Shown: positions 1 through 7,806 of the stretch, piece after piece | Numbering within the stretch: position 1 is the first letter of the stretch | How the letters are laid out: the number at the start of each line of letters is the position of its first letter | Assembly (NCBI GenBank): GCA_046318115.1 | Contig: JBKCVA010000058.1 | Coordinates: 1 to 49,674, forward strand | Direction: 5' to 3' | DNA length: 49,674 bases | Source of the DNA: Aquimonas sp046318115 | GTDB taxonomy: Bacteria > Pseudomonadota > Gammaproteobacteria > Xanthomonadales > Xanthomonadaceae | The notes under the pieces: model-generated | What the model was told of the DNA's origin: nothing | Database searches by the model: none | The model's input: only the letters and a program-made list of their open reading frames with translations | Position numbers and translations under genes: made by a program

Positions 1-141
1 GCACGGATGACACCGGCCGGCGCGTTCCGGTGTCCACGCAGGAGTTCGGCGTGGGCATCGATATCCCGTGCGAGCAGCTCATCGACGGCGACCGGCTCTC
101 GATCACGATCGACCTGGCCGGCGTGCCGCGGGCGACCTACC
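1..141. repeat. Terminal direct repeat, left copy (contig overlap)
   Basis: These 141 bases are identical to the last 141 bases of the window (49534-49674). The reading frame of the large tail gene is continuous across the join. An exact overlap of 141 is a value often used as the longest assembly k-mer, so it is more likely the signature of a closed circle than a biological terminal repeat. Unique length is 49533 bases. Confidence 0.95.
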
Positions 142-1175
142 AGCAGGGCGATGAGTTCGTGCTGCAGATCAACCGCGCCGAGCCGGTGGGCCTTTCCGGC
201 GGGCAGGACGGTACGGACACGCTGACCTGGAGCGTGATCGGCAGCGTGGACGGGCGGCTCGACGACTACGCGCTGAGCACGACCGCGCCGGCGGGATACA
301 GCGACGGCGGCCTGAGCTTCGCCATCGGGCTGGGCGAAGTGCCGTTCGCGCTGGGTGACCGCTACACCTTCCGCGTCGAGGCTGCGCGCGCGCAGTGGCG
401 CCTGAACGGTGGCGCGTGGTCTGCTCCGATCGAGGCCGCAGGTACGGTCGCGCTGACGGCGGGCCTGTCTGCGGTGTTCAATCCGGGCGTGGCGCCGAGC
501 TGGGTGGCGCTCGATCGCTGGAGCTTTCTCGCCGAGGCCATCAACGGCCCGGCGCGCGCGCTGCAGCCGACCGACGATGCGCTGAGTTGGACAGGCAGCA
601 CCGCAATCACCTTGACGCCTGCCGCTGGTGCGGTGACGGGCCTGTTGATCGCCGATCACACAATCCCTCCCGATGCCACGATCGAACTGCAGGGCAGCGA
701 TGACGGCTTCTCGACCGTCGCCAGCGCCGAGGCTGTTGCATGGGCGTCGCGTCACATCTGGGTGCCGATTTCCACGCCGCGCGCGGCCTATCGGCTGGTC
801 ATCAATCGCGGCGGCTCGATCCGCTGGTTGTGGATTGGCTCGCCGCTTGTCGCTGAGATCCGCGGCGGCACGCCTGAGCGCGGCATCCTCACGCGGCGCT
901 ATCAGCTTCCCGGCATTGGTCGACGTCGCGCTTCGGTGTCTGGCAGCGTGCGGCACGAGGCGCTCACGCAGCAAAGCGTAGACGATCTGGTCGACGGCTT
1001 CGGTCACGCCTGCGATTTCGACCGTCGTATGCTGGGCATCCTTGTGAGCGACAGCGAGGCCGGCATTGTGCGGCTGCCTGACGATCCGCTTGAAGTCGAA
1101 GATATCTTCGGCCACCAGCCTGCGCCCTCTGGCCGCCTCCTGTCGGTGTCTGTCGACATCGAGGCCGTGGCATGA
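1..1175 (+). CDS. Tail-tip/host-interaction protein, C-terminal part (continues from 47469)
   Basis: This is the 3' part of a gene that starts at 47469 and crosses the circle junction. Joined, it is 3240 bases and encodes 1079 residues. The codon phase at the left edge (codon starting at base 3) matches the phase at the right edge, and no stop intervenes. This part is beta-rich with repeated Gly/Thr/Ser stretches and ends in residues VSVDIEAVA. It follows the tape-measure gene and overlaps the next tail gene by 4 bases, so a structural role at the tail tip or as a receptor-contacting protein is inferred from position. I recognise no enzymatic motif. Confidence 0.85.
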   Translation, partial: TDDTGRRVPVSTQEFGVGIDIPCEQLIDGDRLSITIDLAGVPRATYQQGDEFVLQINRAEPVGLSGGQDGTDTLTWSVIGSVDGRLDDYALSTTAPAGYSDGGLSFAIGLGEVPFALGDRYTFRVEAARAQWRLNGGAWSAPIEAAGTVALTAGLSAVFNPGVAPSWVALDRWSFLAEAINGPARALQPTDDALSWTGSTAITLTPAAGAVTGLLIADHTIPPDATIELQGSDDGFSTVASAEAVAWASRHIWVPISTPRAAYRLVINRGGSIRWLWIGSPLVAEIRGGTPERGILTRRYQLPGIGRRRASVSGSVRHEALTQQSVDDLVDGFGHACDFDRRMLGILVSDSEAGIVRLPDDPLEVEDIFGHQPAPSGRLLSVSVDIEAVA

Positions 1176-1498
1176 CGCCGGTCTGGTTTGTGATCGAAGG
1201 CAACCCCGTGCGCCAGTTCTACAGCGACGCCGCAGCCCTTCAGTACATGGACCCGCAAGCGGCTCGGCACGCCATCCTGCAGCGCGTTGGCGCCCTGCGG
1301 GCGGACGTTGACGGCGAAGACCCGAACATCACCCTAGAGCTGGCCAACACCAGTGGCGAAGCCTCGGCGCTGCTGGCACGCCGGCCGCCTGTTGGCTCGC
1401 GCGCCAGGCTGATGACCCCCGCCGGGCAGGTGTTCTCCGGCATCGTCTCCGAGATCCGCCTCGGGCGTGACTCGGCCAGCATTTCGGTGGAGTCATGA
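1172..1498 (+). CDS. Small tail-tip module protein, unknown
   Basis: 108 residues beginning MTPVWFVIEG. The ATG overlaps the upstream stop (ATGA) and the gene's own end overlaps the next start, so it is translationally coupled within the tail block. The sequence has no membrane segment and no cysteine; the C-terminal half reads like a small beta domain. Function unknown. Its position between two large tail proteins suggests a baseplate or tail-tip component. Confidence 0.8.
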   Translation: MTPVWFVIEGNPVRQFYSDAAALQYMDPQAARHAILQRVGALRADVDGEDPNITLELANTSGEASALLARRPPVGSRARLMTPAGQVFSGIVSEIRLGRDSASISVES

Positions 1499-2748
1499 CG
1501 CCGCTTTCCGCCCCGCTGCCGCTGCGCACCACGGCCGTGTGGCCGGGCTTCCGCGAGCCTGCGCCGATCCCTCACCGCTACGGCGAGGCAGGCGGCCGGC
1601 TGCTGCAATACAGCGCAGACCGGCGCGTCTTCGTCTGGGCGGATCACCCGGTCGCCGGCGTTGACGCGGTGCTGATCGGCGGGCAGGCCGTGGGCAACTG
1701 GCAGCACCGCAACGGCACGGACAGCACCGGCCAGGCTGTGGCGTTCGTCGAGTTCGACCAGCCGGTCGAAGAGGGTGCCGACCTGATCGCGCGCGGTCGC
1801 GGCAAGCTGGGCGCCGGCGGGCTGATGACCAACCCGGCCGACGTGCTGGCGGACATCCTGACCACCATCGCGCGCCGGCCGGCGATCGACCTGTCCGATT
1901 TCCGCGGCGCGTGCGCATCCGCGGGACTTGAGGTAGGCGGCAGCCTGGAGCGCGCCGAGACCCTGCGCGCCGTGGTGCGCGGCCTGTGCGCCAGCATCGG
2001 TGCAGTCTTCAGCGAGGGCCGGGCATTCCTGTGGCCAGTGGATGCGCCGACAGGCGGCTGGCGGATCGGCGGCGAGATCGATCTCGATGCCAGCCTGCAG
2101 TTCGACACTCTGGCCAATGACCTGACCGTGCGGTTCTCCATCGAAGACGGCCAGCCGCGTGCGTCGGTGCGCATCGAAGCGCACGACAGCGTGGCCGCCT
2201 ACGGCCGCCGCGAGCGCGTCGAGGATGCGCCCTGGCTGACGTCGCCGCGCGTGGCCATCGCTGTCGCCACGCGCGCCCTGCGCCAGCGAGCCCGGCCGGC
2301 GTGGTCGGTGGGCACCGGCACTGTCGATCGCGTGCTGCGCATCGGCGACGTGGTGGCGATCGACCACCCAACGCTTCCCGTGCAGGCTTCAGCGGTGGTG
2401 CTTGGCCGCGAGCTGGACGTGCAAGACAGCAGCACGCGCGTCCGCTTCGAGCTGCCAGTGGGCGACGTGCCGACCGTGCGGCTGGTCAGCCAGTCCGCCG
2501 CGCTCGACGTGCAGCAGTACGAAGCGATCGCCATCGAGACAGTAGGCGCCGAGCGCGTGCTCACGCTGCGCGAGGCCGATGGCCGGCCGATCGTCGGTGC
2601 TTCTTGCCGACTCAACGACAACATCACCCGCCTGACCGACGGCGCCGGCCGCGTGAGCTTCCCCGCCTCGGCGATGCCGCCGGGCGTGCATGTGATCCAG
2701 GTGCGCACCGAGGACGGCCGCGAGTTCGCCACGGAGGTGACGGTATGA
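1495..2748 (+). CDS. Tail hub/baseplate-like protein
   Basis: 417 residues, soluble, mixed alpha/beta. The middle (about residues 115-200) reads like a helical segment followed by beta strands, a pattern seen in siphophage hub proteins. The C-terminal 60 residues include an immunoglobulin-like stretch around VLTLREADGRPIVGA, suggestive of a small carbohydrate-contacting beta domain. Start and stop overlap the neighbouring genes by 4 bases. The call rests on gene order after the tape measure; no catalytic motif is seen. Confidence 0.75.
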   Translation: MTPLSAPLPLRTTAVWPGFREPAPIPHRYGEAGGRLLQYSADRRVFVWADHPVAGVDAVLIGGQAVGNWQHRNGTDSTGQAVAFVEFDQPVEEGADLIARGRGKLGAGGLMTNPADVLADILTTIARRPAIDLSDFRGACASAGLEVGGSLERAETLRAVVRGLCASIGAVFSEGRAFLWPVDAPTGGWRIGGEIDLDASLQFDTLANDLTVRFSIEDGQPRASVRIEAHDSVAAYGRRERVEDAPWLTSPRVAIAVATRALRQRARPAWSVGTGTVDRVLRIGDVVAIDHPTLPVQASAVVLGRELDVQDSSTRVRFELPVGDVPTVRLVSQSAALDVQQYEAIAIETVGAERVLTLREADGRPIVGASCRLNDNITRLTDGAGRVSFPASAMPPGVHVIQVRTEDGREFATEVTV

Positions 2749-3107
2749 CACGCCGGTTCCGGCTGTCTCCGATCGCCACGCAGGCCGGCTTCGCGCAGAC
2801 CATCGTGCTGCCGCCGGCAGTGCGCGCCAGTCGCGAGACGGCCGAGACTCCAGGCCCCGGCGGCGACTGCACCGGCGTGGCGGCACCGCCGACCAGCATC
2901 AATGTCGCCGGCAGCCTGTTCGGCTGCGGCCCGGACGAGTGGCCGGCACAGTTCAATGCTGATGAGTCCGACCTTCCGGCCGGGTACTCGCTCGGGCAGC
3001 AGGGCGTTTGCCTGGACGAAGAGCCCGAGACGTGGCCAGTCGTTCGAGAGTGCGATGGCGCCACCTTCTTCCCGACGGCTGTGGTCACCTACACCGGAGG
3101 AAGCTGA
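2745..3107 (+). CDS. Small tail-region protein, unknown
   Basis: 120 residues starting MTRRFRLSPIAT. ATG chosen because it overlaps the upstream stop. It has five cysteines, in the segments GGDCTG, FGCGP, GVCLDE and RECDG, and many Pro/Gly residues, which suggests an extended or small beta structural protein. It ends one base into the following start codon. It lies at the distal end of the late operon. Function not recognised. Confidence 0.7.
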   Translation: MTRRFRLSPIATQAGFAQTIVLPPAVRASRETAETPGPGGDCTGVAAPPTSINVAGSLFGCGPDEWPAQFNADESDLPAGYSLGQQGVCLDEEPETWPVVRECDGATFFPTAVVTYTGGS

Positions 3108-3238
3108 TGCGCATTGCCTTTCGTCGGCCCAAGCCAAAGGTCGCGCCGAAGCGCATCCCGCCGCCCGCCCCCAAGCCGCCGTGCGAGCGCTGCCGAAAGA
3201 TCCGCGAGGCGGCCAAGCGGTTGATCGGGATGCGGTGA
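3107..3238 (+). CDS. 43-residue basic protein, last late gene
   Basis: Start at ATG 3107 follows a strong ribosome binding site (GGAGG, 7 bases upstream). The product is very basic: an N-terminal Arg/Lys/Pro-rich tail with a PPPAPKPP run, then CERC and a helical RKIREAAKRLIGMR end. The single CxxC could bind metal only as a dimer. It is too small to assign. The good ribosome site and coupling to the previous gene support real translation. Confidence 0.65.
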   Translation: MRIAFRRPKPKVAPKRIPPPAPKPPCERCRKIREAAKRLIGMR

Positions 3239-3385
3239 CGCGGCATGATTGTGCCGTGGAGCGCTAAAGCTGGAGTCTCCGAGCAATCGGGGTTGCGCCC
3301 ATGCCGCCGACCTTGCCCGGTCGGTCCCCGCCATAGGCAGGGATGCGCCCATCCTCGGGGGTGGGCAAGGGCTCCAGCCCTACTC

Positions 3386-3415
3386 AAAGCCCTGCCAGCG
3401 ATGGCGGGGCTTTTT
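3386..3415 (+). terminator. Terminator between late operon and integrase
   Basis: Stem AAAGCCCTGCCA (3386-3397), loop GCGA, stem TGGCGGGGCTTT (3402-3413), then a T run (3411-3415). One G-T pair. On the other strand the A run before the stem is short, so the + direction is the better terminator. It sits at the convergence of the tail operon and the integrase gene, whose stop is at 3415. The 3239-3385 interval before it holds no gene that I can support. Confidence 0.8.
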
Positions 3416-4560
3416 CATTCTGGCAGCAGGTGCTGCGCCCAGTCCCGCATGAGTGCCCGGCGCTTGTCGAGCAGATCCCCGCGCCGGTAGGCCGCCTCCG
3501 TCTTGTCGCGGATCGAGTGCGCGAGCGCCATTTCGATCACCTCGCTGGCGTGGCTGGTCTGCTCCGCGGCCCAATCGCGGAACGCCGAGCGGAAGCCGTG
3601 GACCGTGTACGGACGGCCCAGCCCGCGCGGCGGCTCGCGCTGCAGCAGAAAGAGCATTGTGTTCTCCGACAGCGCCCACGGCGGGGTCTCGCGCGGCCGG
3701 CGCTCCAGCAGCGCCAGAGCCTGCGGCACCAGCGGCACGCGGTGCGCCCGGCCTGCCTTCATCCGATCGGCCGGGATCGTCCACAGGTCGCCGGCAACCT
3801 CACCCCACTGCATGCCCGTTGTCTCGCCCGTGCGTGCCGCGGTGAGGATCGTCCACGCCATCGCCAGCCGGCCGACGCCTTCTCCTGCCAGCAGCTCGCG
3901 CATGAAGCCCGGCAGCTCGCTGTATGGCATCGCCCGGAAGTGCCGCACCTTGCGCACCTGGGCCGGCTTCGGCAGCAGGGCTGACAGGTGGCCGCGCCAG
4001 CGCGCCGGGTTCTCGCCGGTGACGTTGCCGCGCACGCGCTCGGCGTCCCATATGCGTTCGATCCGCCCGCGCACGCGGGTCGCAGTCTCGGTGCGTTCGG
4101 CCCACAGCGGCTGCAGGCAGCGCAGCATCACGTCGGTGGTGACCTCGGCCAAGGGCAGGGCAGGGGCAGGGCCGTGGTCGGCGAGGCTCTGCCGCCACTG
4201 CTGCGCCTGGGCGTCTGTGCGCCATGCGCCCTGCTGGCTGGCGATGTAGTCTGCGCACGCCTCGCCCCACGTGCGGGGCGCTGTCTGGGTGTCGCGTGCT
4301 TCGATGGGGTCGACCCCCTGCGCCAGCAGCGCGCGCGCCTCGGCGGCCCGGCGGCGGGCGTCTGCAAGGCTCACGTCAGCGGCGCGGCCGAGACCCATGT
4401 CGCGCAGGCGGCCGGCTCGGCGATACCGGAAGATCCATGTGCGCCGGCTGTCGTCGACGCGCAGGTACAGGCCGCCGCCGTCGGCGTGCATCCCCGGCCC
4501 GAGCGTCTGCGCAGCGCGGGCGGATAGGCGGTTGATTGGTCGGCCCATACTCCGGCCCAT
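3415..4560 (-). CDS. int: Tyrosine integrase, P4 type
   Basis: Site-specific recombinase for integration into the host chromosome. With the start at 4560 it has 381 residues. The N-terminus (about 8-90, INRLSARAAQTLGPGMHADGG) is the DUF4102-type arm-binding domain of P4-like integrases. A SAM-like core-binding domain follows (about 95-190), then the catalytic domain with R243 (AARTGE), H321 and R324 (HGFRSAF), H348 and the nucleophile Y358 (AAYRR). All catalytic residues are present. The reading frame stays open upstream to 4671, but that extension is repeat-derived and unlike integrases. A second ATG lies at 4548. It is read away from the repeat-rich 4560-4693 region and from the excisionase gene. 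Confidence 0.93.
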   Translation of the reverse strand: MGRSMGRPINRLSARAAQTLGPGMHADGGGLYLRVDDSRRTWIFRYRRAGRLRDMGLGRAADVSLADARRRAAEARALLAQGVDPIEARDTQTAPRTWGEACADYIASQQGAWRTDAQAQQWRQSLADHGPAPALPLAEVTTDVMLRCLQPLWAERTETATRVRGRIERIWDAERVRGNVTGENPARWRGHLSALLPKPAQVRKVRHFRAMPYSELPGFMRELLAGEGVGRLAMAWTILTAARTGETTGMQWGEVAGDLWTIPADRMKAGRAHRVPLVPQALALLERRPRETPPWALSENTMLFLLQREPPRGLGRPYTVHGFRSAFRDWAAEQTSHASEVIEMALAHSIRDKTEAAYRRGDLLDKRRALMRDWAQHLLPE

Positions 4561-4760
4561 ACTCCGGTGGTGGATCGCGGAGCATGCCGATAGACGCCGA
4601 TGGACGCCAGCCCCTGCGCTGGCTGGGCTTGTGGATTCTGGCGGACTTCGATGGACGCCAAAAACGGCCACTCCCTCCGCCAGACCTATCGCGTCAAGCC
4701 GCTCTGTTGCTAGGTTCGGCGGAGGATTCGGAATCCCGGCCCATACCGCGGCCCATACTC
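4541..4760. other. attP: Candidate attP and arm-type repeat region
   Basis: Two repeat families cluster between and inside the ends of int and the excisionase gene. CGGCCCATAC occurs at 4541 and 4553 and again, as GGCCCATAC-type copies, near 4738 and 4750. GAT(A/G)GACGCC occurs at 4589, 4599 and 4650. In P4-type systems attP lies upstream of int, and arm sites are short direct repeats of this kind. The stretch 4561-4693 has no supportable gene. The crossover core cannot be identified without the host attB. Confidence 0.5.
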
Positions 4761-4975
4761 AGAGCGTCGATCAGGGCGGCGATGTCGTCGGATCGCCAGC
4801 GGCTTGACCGGCCCAGCTTGACTGGCTGCGGGGCCCGGCCATCGGCGATGGCCTTGTACCAGCCGGACCGGCTCATGCCGACGCGGTCGAGAACTTGGGG
4901 CAGGCGGAGCAGGGCGACGGGCTCGGCGGGGCGCTCGGGCGCGCGCATGAAGCCGGCGGGGCCTATGTCGATCAT
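4694..4975 (-). CDS. AlpA-family excisionase/regulator
   Basis: 93 residues. ATG 4975 is chosen because GAGG lies 8 bases upstream and because it overlaps the preceding stop; an internal ATG exists at 4948. Residues about 25-75 (LRLPQVLDRVGMSRSGWYKAIADG, then VKLGRSSRWRSDDIAALIDAL) are a typical AlpA/MerR-like winged helix. AlpA-type proteins of P4-like elements act as excisionases and activate int. Directly upstream of int, this is the probable directionality factor. Its C-terminal MGRGMGR is encoded by the same repeats seen at the start of int. Confidence 0.85.
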   Translation of the reverse strand: MIDIGPAGFMRAPERPAEPVALLRLPQVLDRVGMSRSGWYKAIADGRAPQPVKLGRSSRWRSDDIAALIDALSMGRGMGRDSESSAEPSNRAA

Positions 4976-5265
4976 TCTTCGCCCTCGTTGCTTGCGCTGA
5001 CGCCCTGCTTGTGGGTGCCGGCCCAAAGCGGAGCGTGGAAGTCGTCCCCCAAGCAGTCGCACCAAGAGACCACGGGACCACCGACCCCAGGAACGATGAA
5101 TCGCGGGCTGTCTTTGCAACCTGCTGCGAACTTCATGTAACCGACGGCGACGGCAGGAGGCATGCCCTTGTCCAGCCGTGCGGCAACCTGCACCAGCACA
5201 TGCCTGCGCTCAGGTGGTAGCGGCTGGCGGTGCCACAGGTCTTCGCTGTAGTCGATCCACTGCAT
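4972..5265 (-). CDS. Hypothetical protein, DUF551-like
   Basis: 97 residues from ATG 5265, which has GAGG 7 bases upstream. The opening WIDYSEDLWHRQPLPPE and VLVQVA resemble small phage proteins of the DUF551 kind, which have a WI...LPP...VLV pattern; the match is from memory and weak. A cysteine pair (SWCDC) lies near the end. It is coupled to the excisionase gene by a 4-base overlap. Function unknown. Confidence 0.7.
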   Translation of the reverse strand: MQWIDYSEDLWHRQPLPPERRHVLVQVAARLDKGMPPAVAVGYMKFAAGCKDSPRFIVPGVGGPVVSWCDCLGDDFHAPLWAGTHKQGVSASNEGEE

Positions 5266-5276
5266 TTTCGGCTCCT

Positions 5277-5513
5277 CTATCCCCGGCTGTTCTGATCGTA
5301 GTGTCGGTCGCACAGCATCTGATAAACCCCGTCGACGTTCCGGCCGCCGCATGCCGGCCTGTCGCAGAACGCGCACGCCGCCCTGAATTCGTCGTGAGCC
5401 TTGCACCCCGGGCAGCCGGTCATTTCCGTAGCCGGGTCAAACGGGCTTGGCGCTTGCAGCAGGTCGGCATCGGCGGTCACGGTGCCGCAGTTTTCGCAGA
5501 GCCAGCGCATCAC
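5277..5513 (-). CDS. Small zinc-ribbon-like protein
   Basis: 78 residues with four short cysteine motifs: CENC near residue 6, CPGC near 34, CAFC near 47, and a later CDRH. This spacing suits one or two zinc ribbons, a nucleic-acid or protein binding fold common in phage early regions. Tandem ATG codons at 5513 and 5510 make the exact start uncertain. The start overlaps the stop of the upstream gene. Confidence 0.75.
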   Translation of the reverse strand: MMRWLCENCGTVTADADLLQAPSPFDPATEMTGCPGCKAHDEFRAACAFCDRPACGGRNVDGVYQMLCDRHYDQNSRG

Positions 5514-5764
5514 CCCTCCCCATCCTGGCGCAGCTCGTGCCCCTCACCCTCGACCGGCAGGTCCGCCATCAGCATCGCCGCTTCGATGATGGCGATGTTT
5601 TGGGTGTGGCTGAGCAGAACAGGGCGCCCGCGAATTCCTACCCAATCCTGCAGCGCAACGCAGTCGGAGTTCAGCCAGCTCCGCACGATGTCGCGCGGCG
5701 GCCGCGTGCCGCACAGGACTTCGAGGGCGTCCATGAAGCGCTTGATCCAAGGCGTGCCCATCAC
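5510..5764 (-). CDS. Hypothetical early protein
   Basis: 84 residues, soluble, with a helical N-terminus (WIKRFMDALEVL) and an acidic C-terminus (VEGEGHELRQDGEG). No family recognised. It is linked to both neighbours by start/stop overlaps, so it belongs to the leftward polycistronic unit. Tandem ATGs (5764, 5761) leave the start ambiguous by one codon. Confidence 0.7.
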   Translation of the reverse strand: MMGTPWIKRFMDALEVLCGTRPPRDIVRSWLNSDCVALQDWVGIRGRPVLLSHTQNIAIIEAAMLMADLPVEGEGHELRQDGEG

Positions 5765-6003
5765 CCCTCCCTCGCCGCGCGGGCGGCGTCGATAAAGCTG
5801 CGAAGGTCACCAAGATCCCCAGTGCCCCCGCGCTTCAAAACCCAAGCAGCGTAATCGTGCCTTCTGCCACCCCATTCCATAGACACCCATTCAAGATCCG
5901 CCCGCAGCGCCTCCCTTTCGGCCCGCAGCCACTTGACTTCCGCCTCGCGCGCAGCTTCGGCGCTGCCGTACATCGAGGCGGTGAACATCGGTTCGGTGCT
6001 CAT
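5761..6003 (-). CDS. Hypothetical early protein, helical
   Basis: 80 residues from ATG 6003, supported by AAGGA 8 bases upstream and by overlap with the previous stop. The sequence is mainly helical (AEAAREAEVKWLRAEREALRADLEW) and ends in SFIDAARAAREG. A near-identical ending, DAAIDAARAAKENA, closes the next gene upstream, so the two may share a C-terminal motif by duplication. Function unknown. Confidence 0.75.
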   Translation of the reverse strand: MSTEPMFTASMYGSAEAAREAEVKWLRAEREALRADLEWVSMEWGGRRHDYAAWVLKRGGTGDLGDLRSFIDAARAAREG

Positions 6004-6515
6004 GCGTTTTCCTTTGCCGCGCGGGCGGCGTCGATTGCGGCGTCCCATCCGCTGCGCATGTGATTGTTCAGGACATCCGCGCACGCCCTGTATTTCATCG
6101 TGTCCCGAAGCCACCGATACCGCTCCGCATCCGCCAGCAGCGCCTCGTTTTCAGCGCGGAGGCGGTCGTATTTCGCCTCGTAGATGTCGGCCGCTGCGCT
6201 CGCCCCTGTGAACAGCTCGCGCTGCCTGTGAAGTTCCCGCTCCAGCTCCGCGACCCGCTCGCGCAGCATCCTGGCGTGAGCTACAGCCCCGCCGTTGGTC
6301 GGTGAGCCGATGGCCTGCACAAGAGCATTCCAGTCGCTTAGCACGGCGGCCAGTTCCTCCCGCAGCGGCCCCGCAACCTGCTCGATGGCGGCGTTCCAGC
6401 ACTGGAGGCCGTACTGCTTGGCAAAGTGCGCAAGGCCATCAGGGGTTTGAAGTGCATAGCTTGGAATCGACTTCAACTCCGGCAACACCGGCCCCGCGTT
6501 GGTGGTGTCAGTCAT
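6000..6515 (-). CDS. Hypothetical coiled-coil protein
   Basis: 171 residues from ATG 6515, with GGAG 6 bases upstream. Residues about 80-150 form a coiled coil (RVAELERELHRQRELF, YDRLRAENEALLADAERYRWLRDTM). Proteins with this ERYRWLR...WDAAID(A)AR layout are widespread in early regions of proteobacterial phages and have no assigned function. Coupled to neighbours by 4-base overlaps. Confidence 0.8.
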   Translation of the reverse strand: MTDTTNAGPVLPELKSIPSYALQTPDGLAHFAKQYGLQCWNAAIEQVAGPLREELAAVLSDWNALVQAIGSPTNGGAVAHARMLRERVAELERELHRQRELFTGASAAADIYEAKYDRLRAENEALLADAERYRWLRDTMKYRACADVLNNHMRSGWDAAIDAARAAKENA

Positions 6516-6811
6516 GGCGCGCTCCCGTAGACCTCGGCGATGGCTTTGTCCGCCATTTCTGCTTCGACACGGCCTTCCGGCACATTCCCTTTGCTGCACT
6601 GGTAAGCCCACTCCCCGCGCAAACGCTTCAACGCCTCCAAACACTCCAGCGCCCCGCATTCGGTGAGCACGCGCTGCGCGTCACGCACATACGCATCCCT
6701 GAAGTGCTCCCAGCATTCGGGATGATCGTCTGCTGACCGCGAGCAGTCGCATGCAAACTGCGCCTTCGCCGCCTTCATCACCATCGGGTGGACGTCGTTT
6801 GTCGTGGTCAT
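6512..6811 (-). CDS. Hypothetical early protein, Cys/His-rich N-terminus
   Basis: 99 residues. The N-terminal third has CDC...H..C...H (FACDCSRSADDHPECWEHF), a plausible metal site, followed by a helical region with further cysteines (ECGALECLEALKRLRGEW). No family recognised. The start overlaps the upstream stop, so translation is probably coupled. Confidence 0.72.
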   Translation of the reverse strand: MTTTNDVHPMVMKAAKAQFACDCSRSADDHPECWEHFRDAYVRDAQRVLTECGALECLEALKRLRGEWAYQCSKGNVPEGRVEAEMADKAIAEVYGSAP

Positions 6812-7239
6812 GCGTCGGCTCCTAGCGATGCAATCTCAAACACGATTCCAACGCAGTAGACATCGCCGTCTTCCATCACCCGAAATGTCGCGTGAGGGAT
6901 GTTGGTTTCGTATGACCAGCTCACGCCGTCGCCGCGGTCCCAAATGGCCTTGATATTGCGGGCCTTGGGCTTGCGCGCGAAGTAGTCGGCGGCGGATTCT
7001 TCGTCTTCGCAATCCTCGAAGTCGGGCAGCAGGCCCTTGGCGTCGATCTGAAAATCCCCGCCGTTGTAGCAGCCGCCCTCGTCAAAAATCGCGCCGCGAA
7101 ACTCAATCAGGTCATCTGACGCGCCGAACACCACGACAAGACCGGCTGCCTTTGCGTCGGCCTCTTCTTGTGTCGTTGTGCGCATCGGGTATTCGCGCCC
7201 GTCCAGAATTGCCGCGAGTGATTCCTTCGTCATGTTCAT
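6808..7239 (-). CDS. Hypothetical acidic early protein
   Basis: 143 residues. ATG 7239 is chosen over ATG 7233 because AGGAG lies 6 bases upstream. The protein is acidic (pieces such as DFEDCEDEESAADYF) with beta-strand segments. It looks like a compact soluble phage protein; its partners are unknown. It is the first gene after the 688-bp gap and heads the run of seven tightly packed genes that ends at the integrase. Confidence 0.78.
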   Translation of the reverse strand: MNMTKESLAAILDGREYPMRTTTQEEADAKAAGLVVVFGASDDLIEFRGAIFDEGGCYNGGDFQIDAKGLLPDFEDCEDEESAADYFARKPKARNIKAIWDRGDGVSWSYETNIPHATFRVMEDGDVYCVGIVFEIASLGADA

Positions 7240-7263
7240 TGCTGTCTCCTGTTGATTGGTGAG

Positions 7264-7288
7264 GGTGGCCGGTGCTGATCTCCGGCTT
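7264..7288 (+). repeat. 25-bp direct repeat, copy 1, with terminator-like T run
   Basis: GGTGGCCGGTGCTGATCTCC followed by GGCTT. It matches 7782-7806 at 24 of 25 positions. It contains a GCCGG-9 nt-CCGGC hairpin and is followed by six T (7287-7292), so on the + strand it has the form of a weak intrinsic terminator. Confidence 0.7.
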
Positions 7289-7781
7289 TTTTCGGTGGCG
7301 CTTGCTATGACTGCCTCGTGATCCTTCTTGGAACCTTTCGGTTTCAAACCTTCCGGCGAGCGTCAGGGAGGTCTGTCCCACGGTGCGAATCAGCCTTCGC
7401 TGCGCATCTCTGCGCATTCACCCTCTGGCCTGCGCCCTGGCACCTGCAGGGTTTCGCGCCGGGATCGCCAAGCGCGCCAAGGCGCAGGCCGGAAAGTGCC
7501 CCGGTGTCGTCGGGGCCACACGCCGGACTCTCCGCGAGACTATGCCGCTGCAGGTCCGGAACCCCGCCCAGCATCTTTGTGTTCAGTGCCGGTCTTTCCC
7601 GGCTGTCAGCGGCGTTGCATCCGCACCACTCGTTCACCCATGAGCTTGCGCTGGGGCCCGCCTTTCACGGCGGCGGGCTGCCGGCCTACTCAGCTCCACC
7701 CGTTCGGCACCGGGCTTCCAAGCCTGCGCGTTTTCGGCGGACGCGCTGCCGTTTGCCGGCGCATCCCCGCCGGCTGGGTGT

Positions 7782-7806
7782 GGTGGCCGGTGCTGATTTC
7801 CGGCTT
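7782..7806 (+). repeat. 25-bp direct repeat, copy 2
   Basis: Second copy of the 7264-7288 repeat, differing by one C-to-T change in the hairpin loop. No T run follows this copy. The two copies lie 518 bp apart and bracket most of the gap. Confidence 0.7.

Noticed and set aside
4561..4671. N-terminal extension of integrase to a 418-residue form
   Set aside because: The extra residues are encoded by the repeat region and do not resemble integrase N-termini; normal homology begins near 4548-4560.
4721..4745. A tRNA-like T-arm sequence (GGATTCGGAATCCCGGCC) as attP core
   Set aside because: It is only loosely like a tRNA 3' end, lies inside the excisionase gene and cannot be tested without the host attB.
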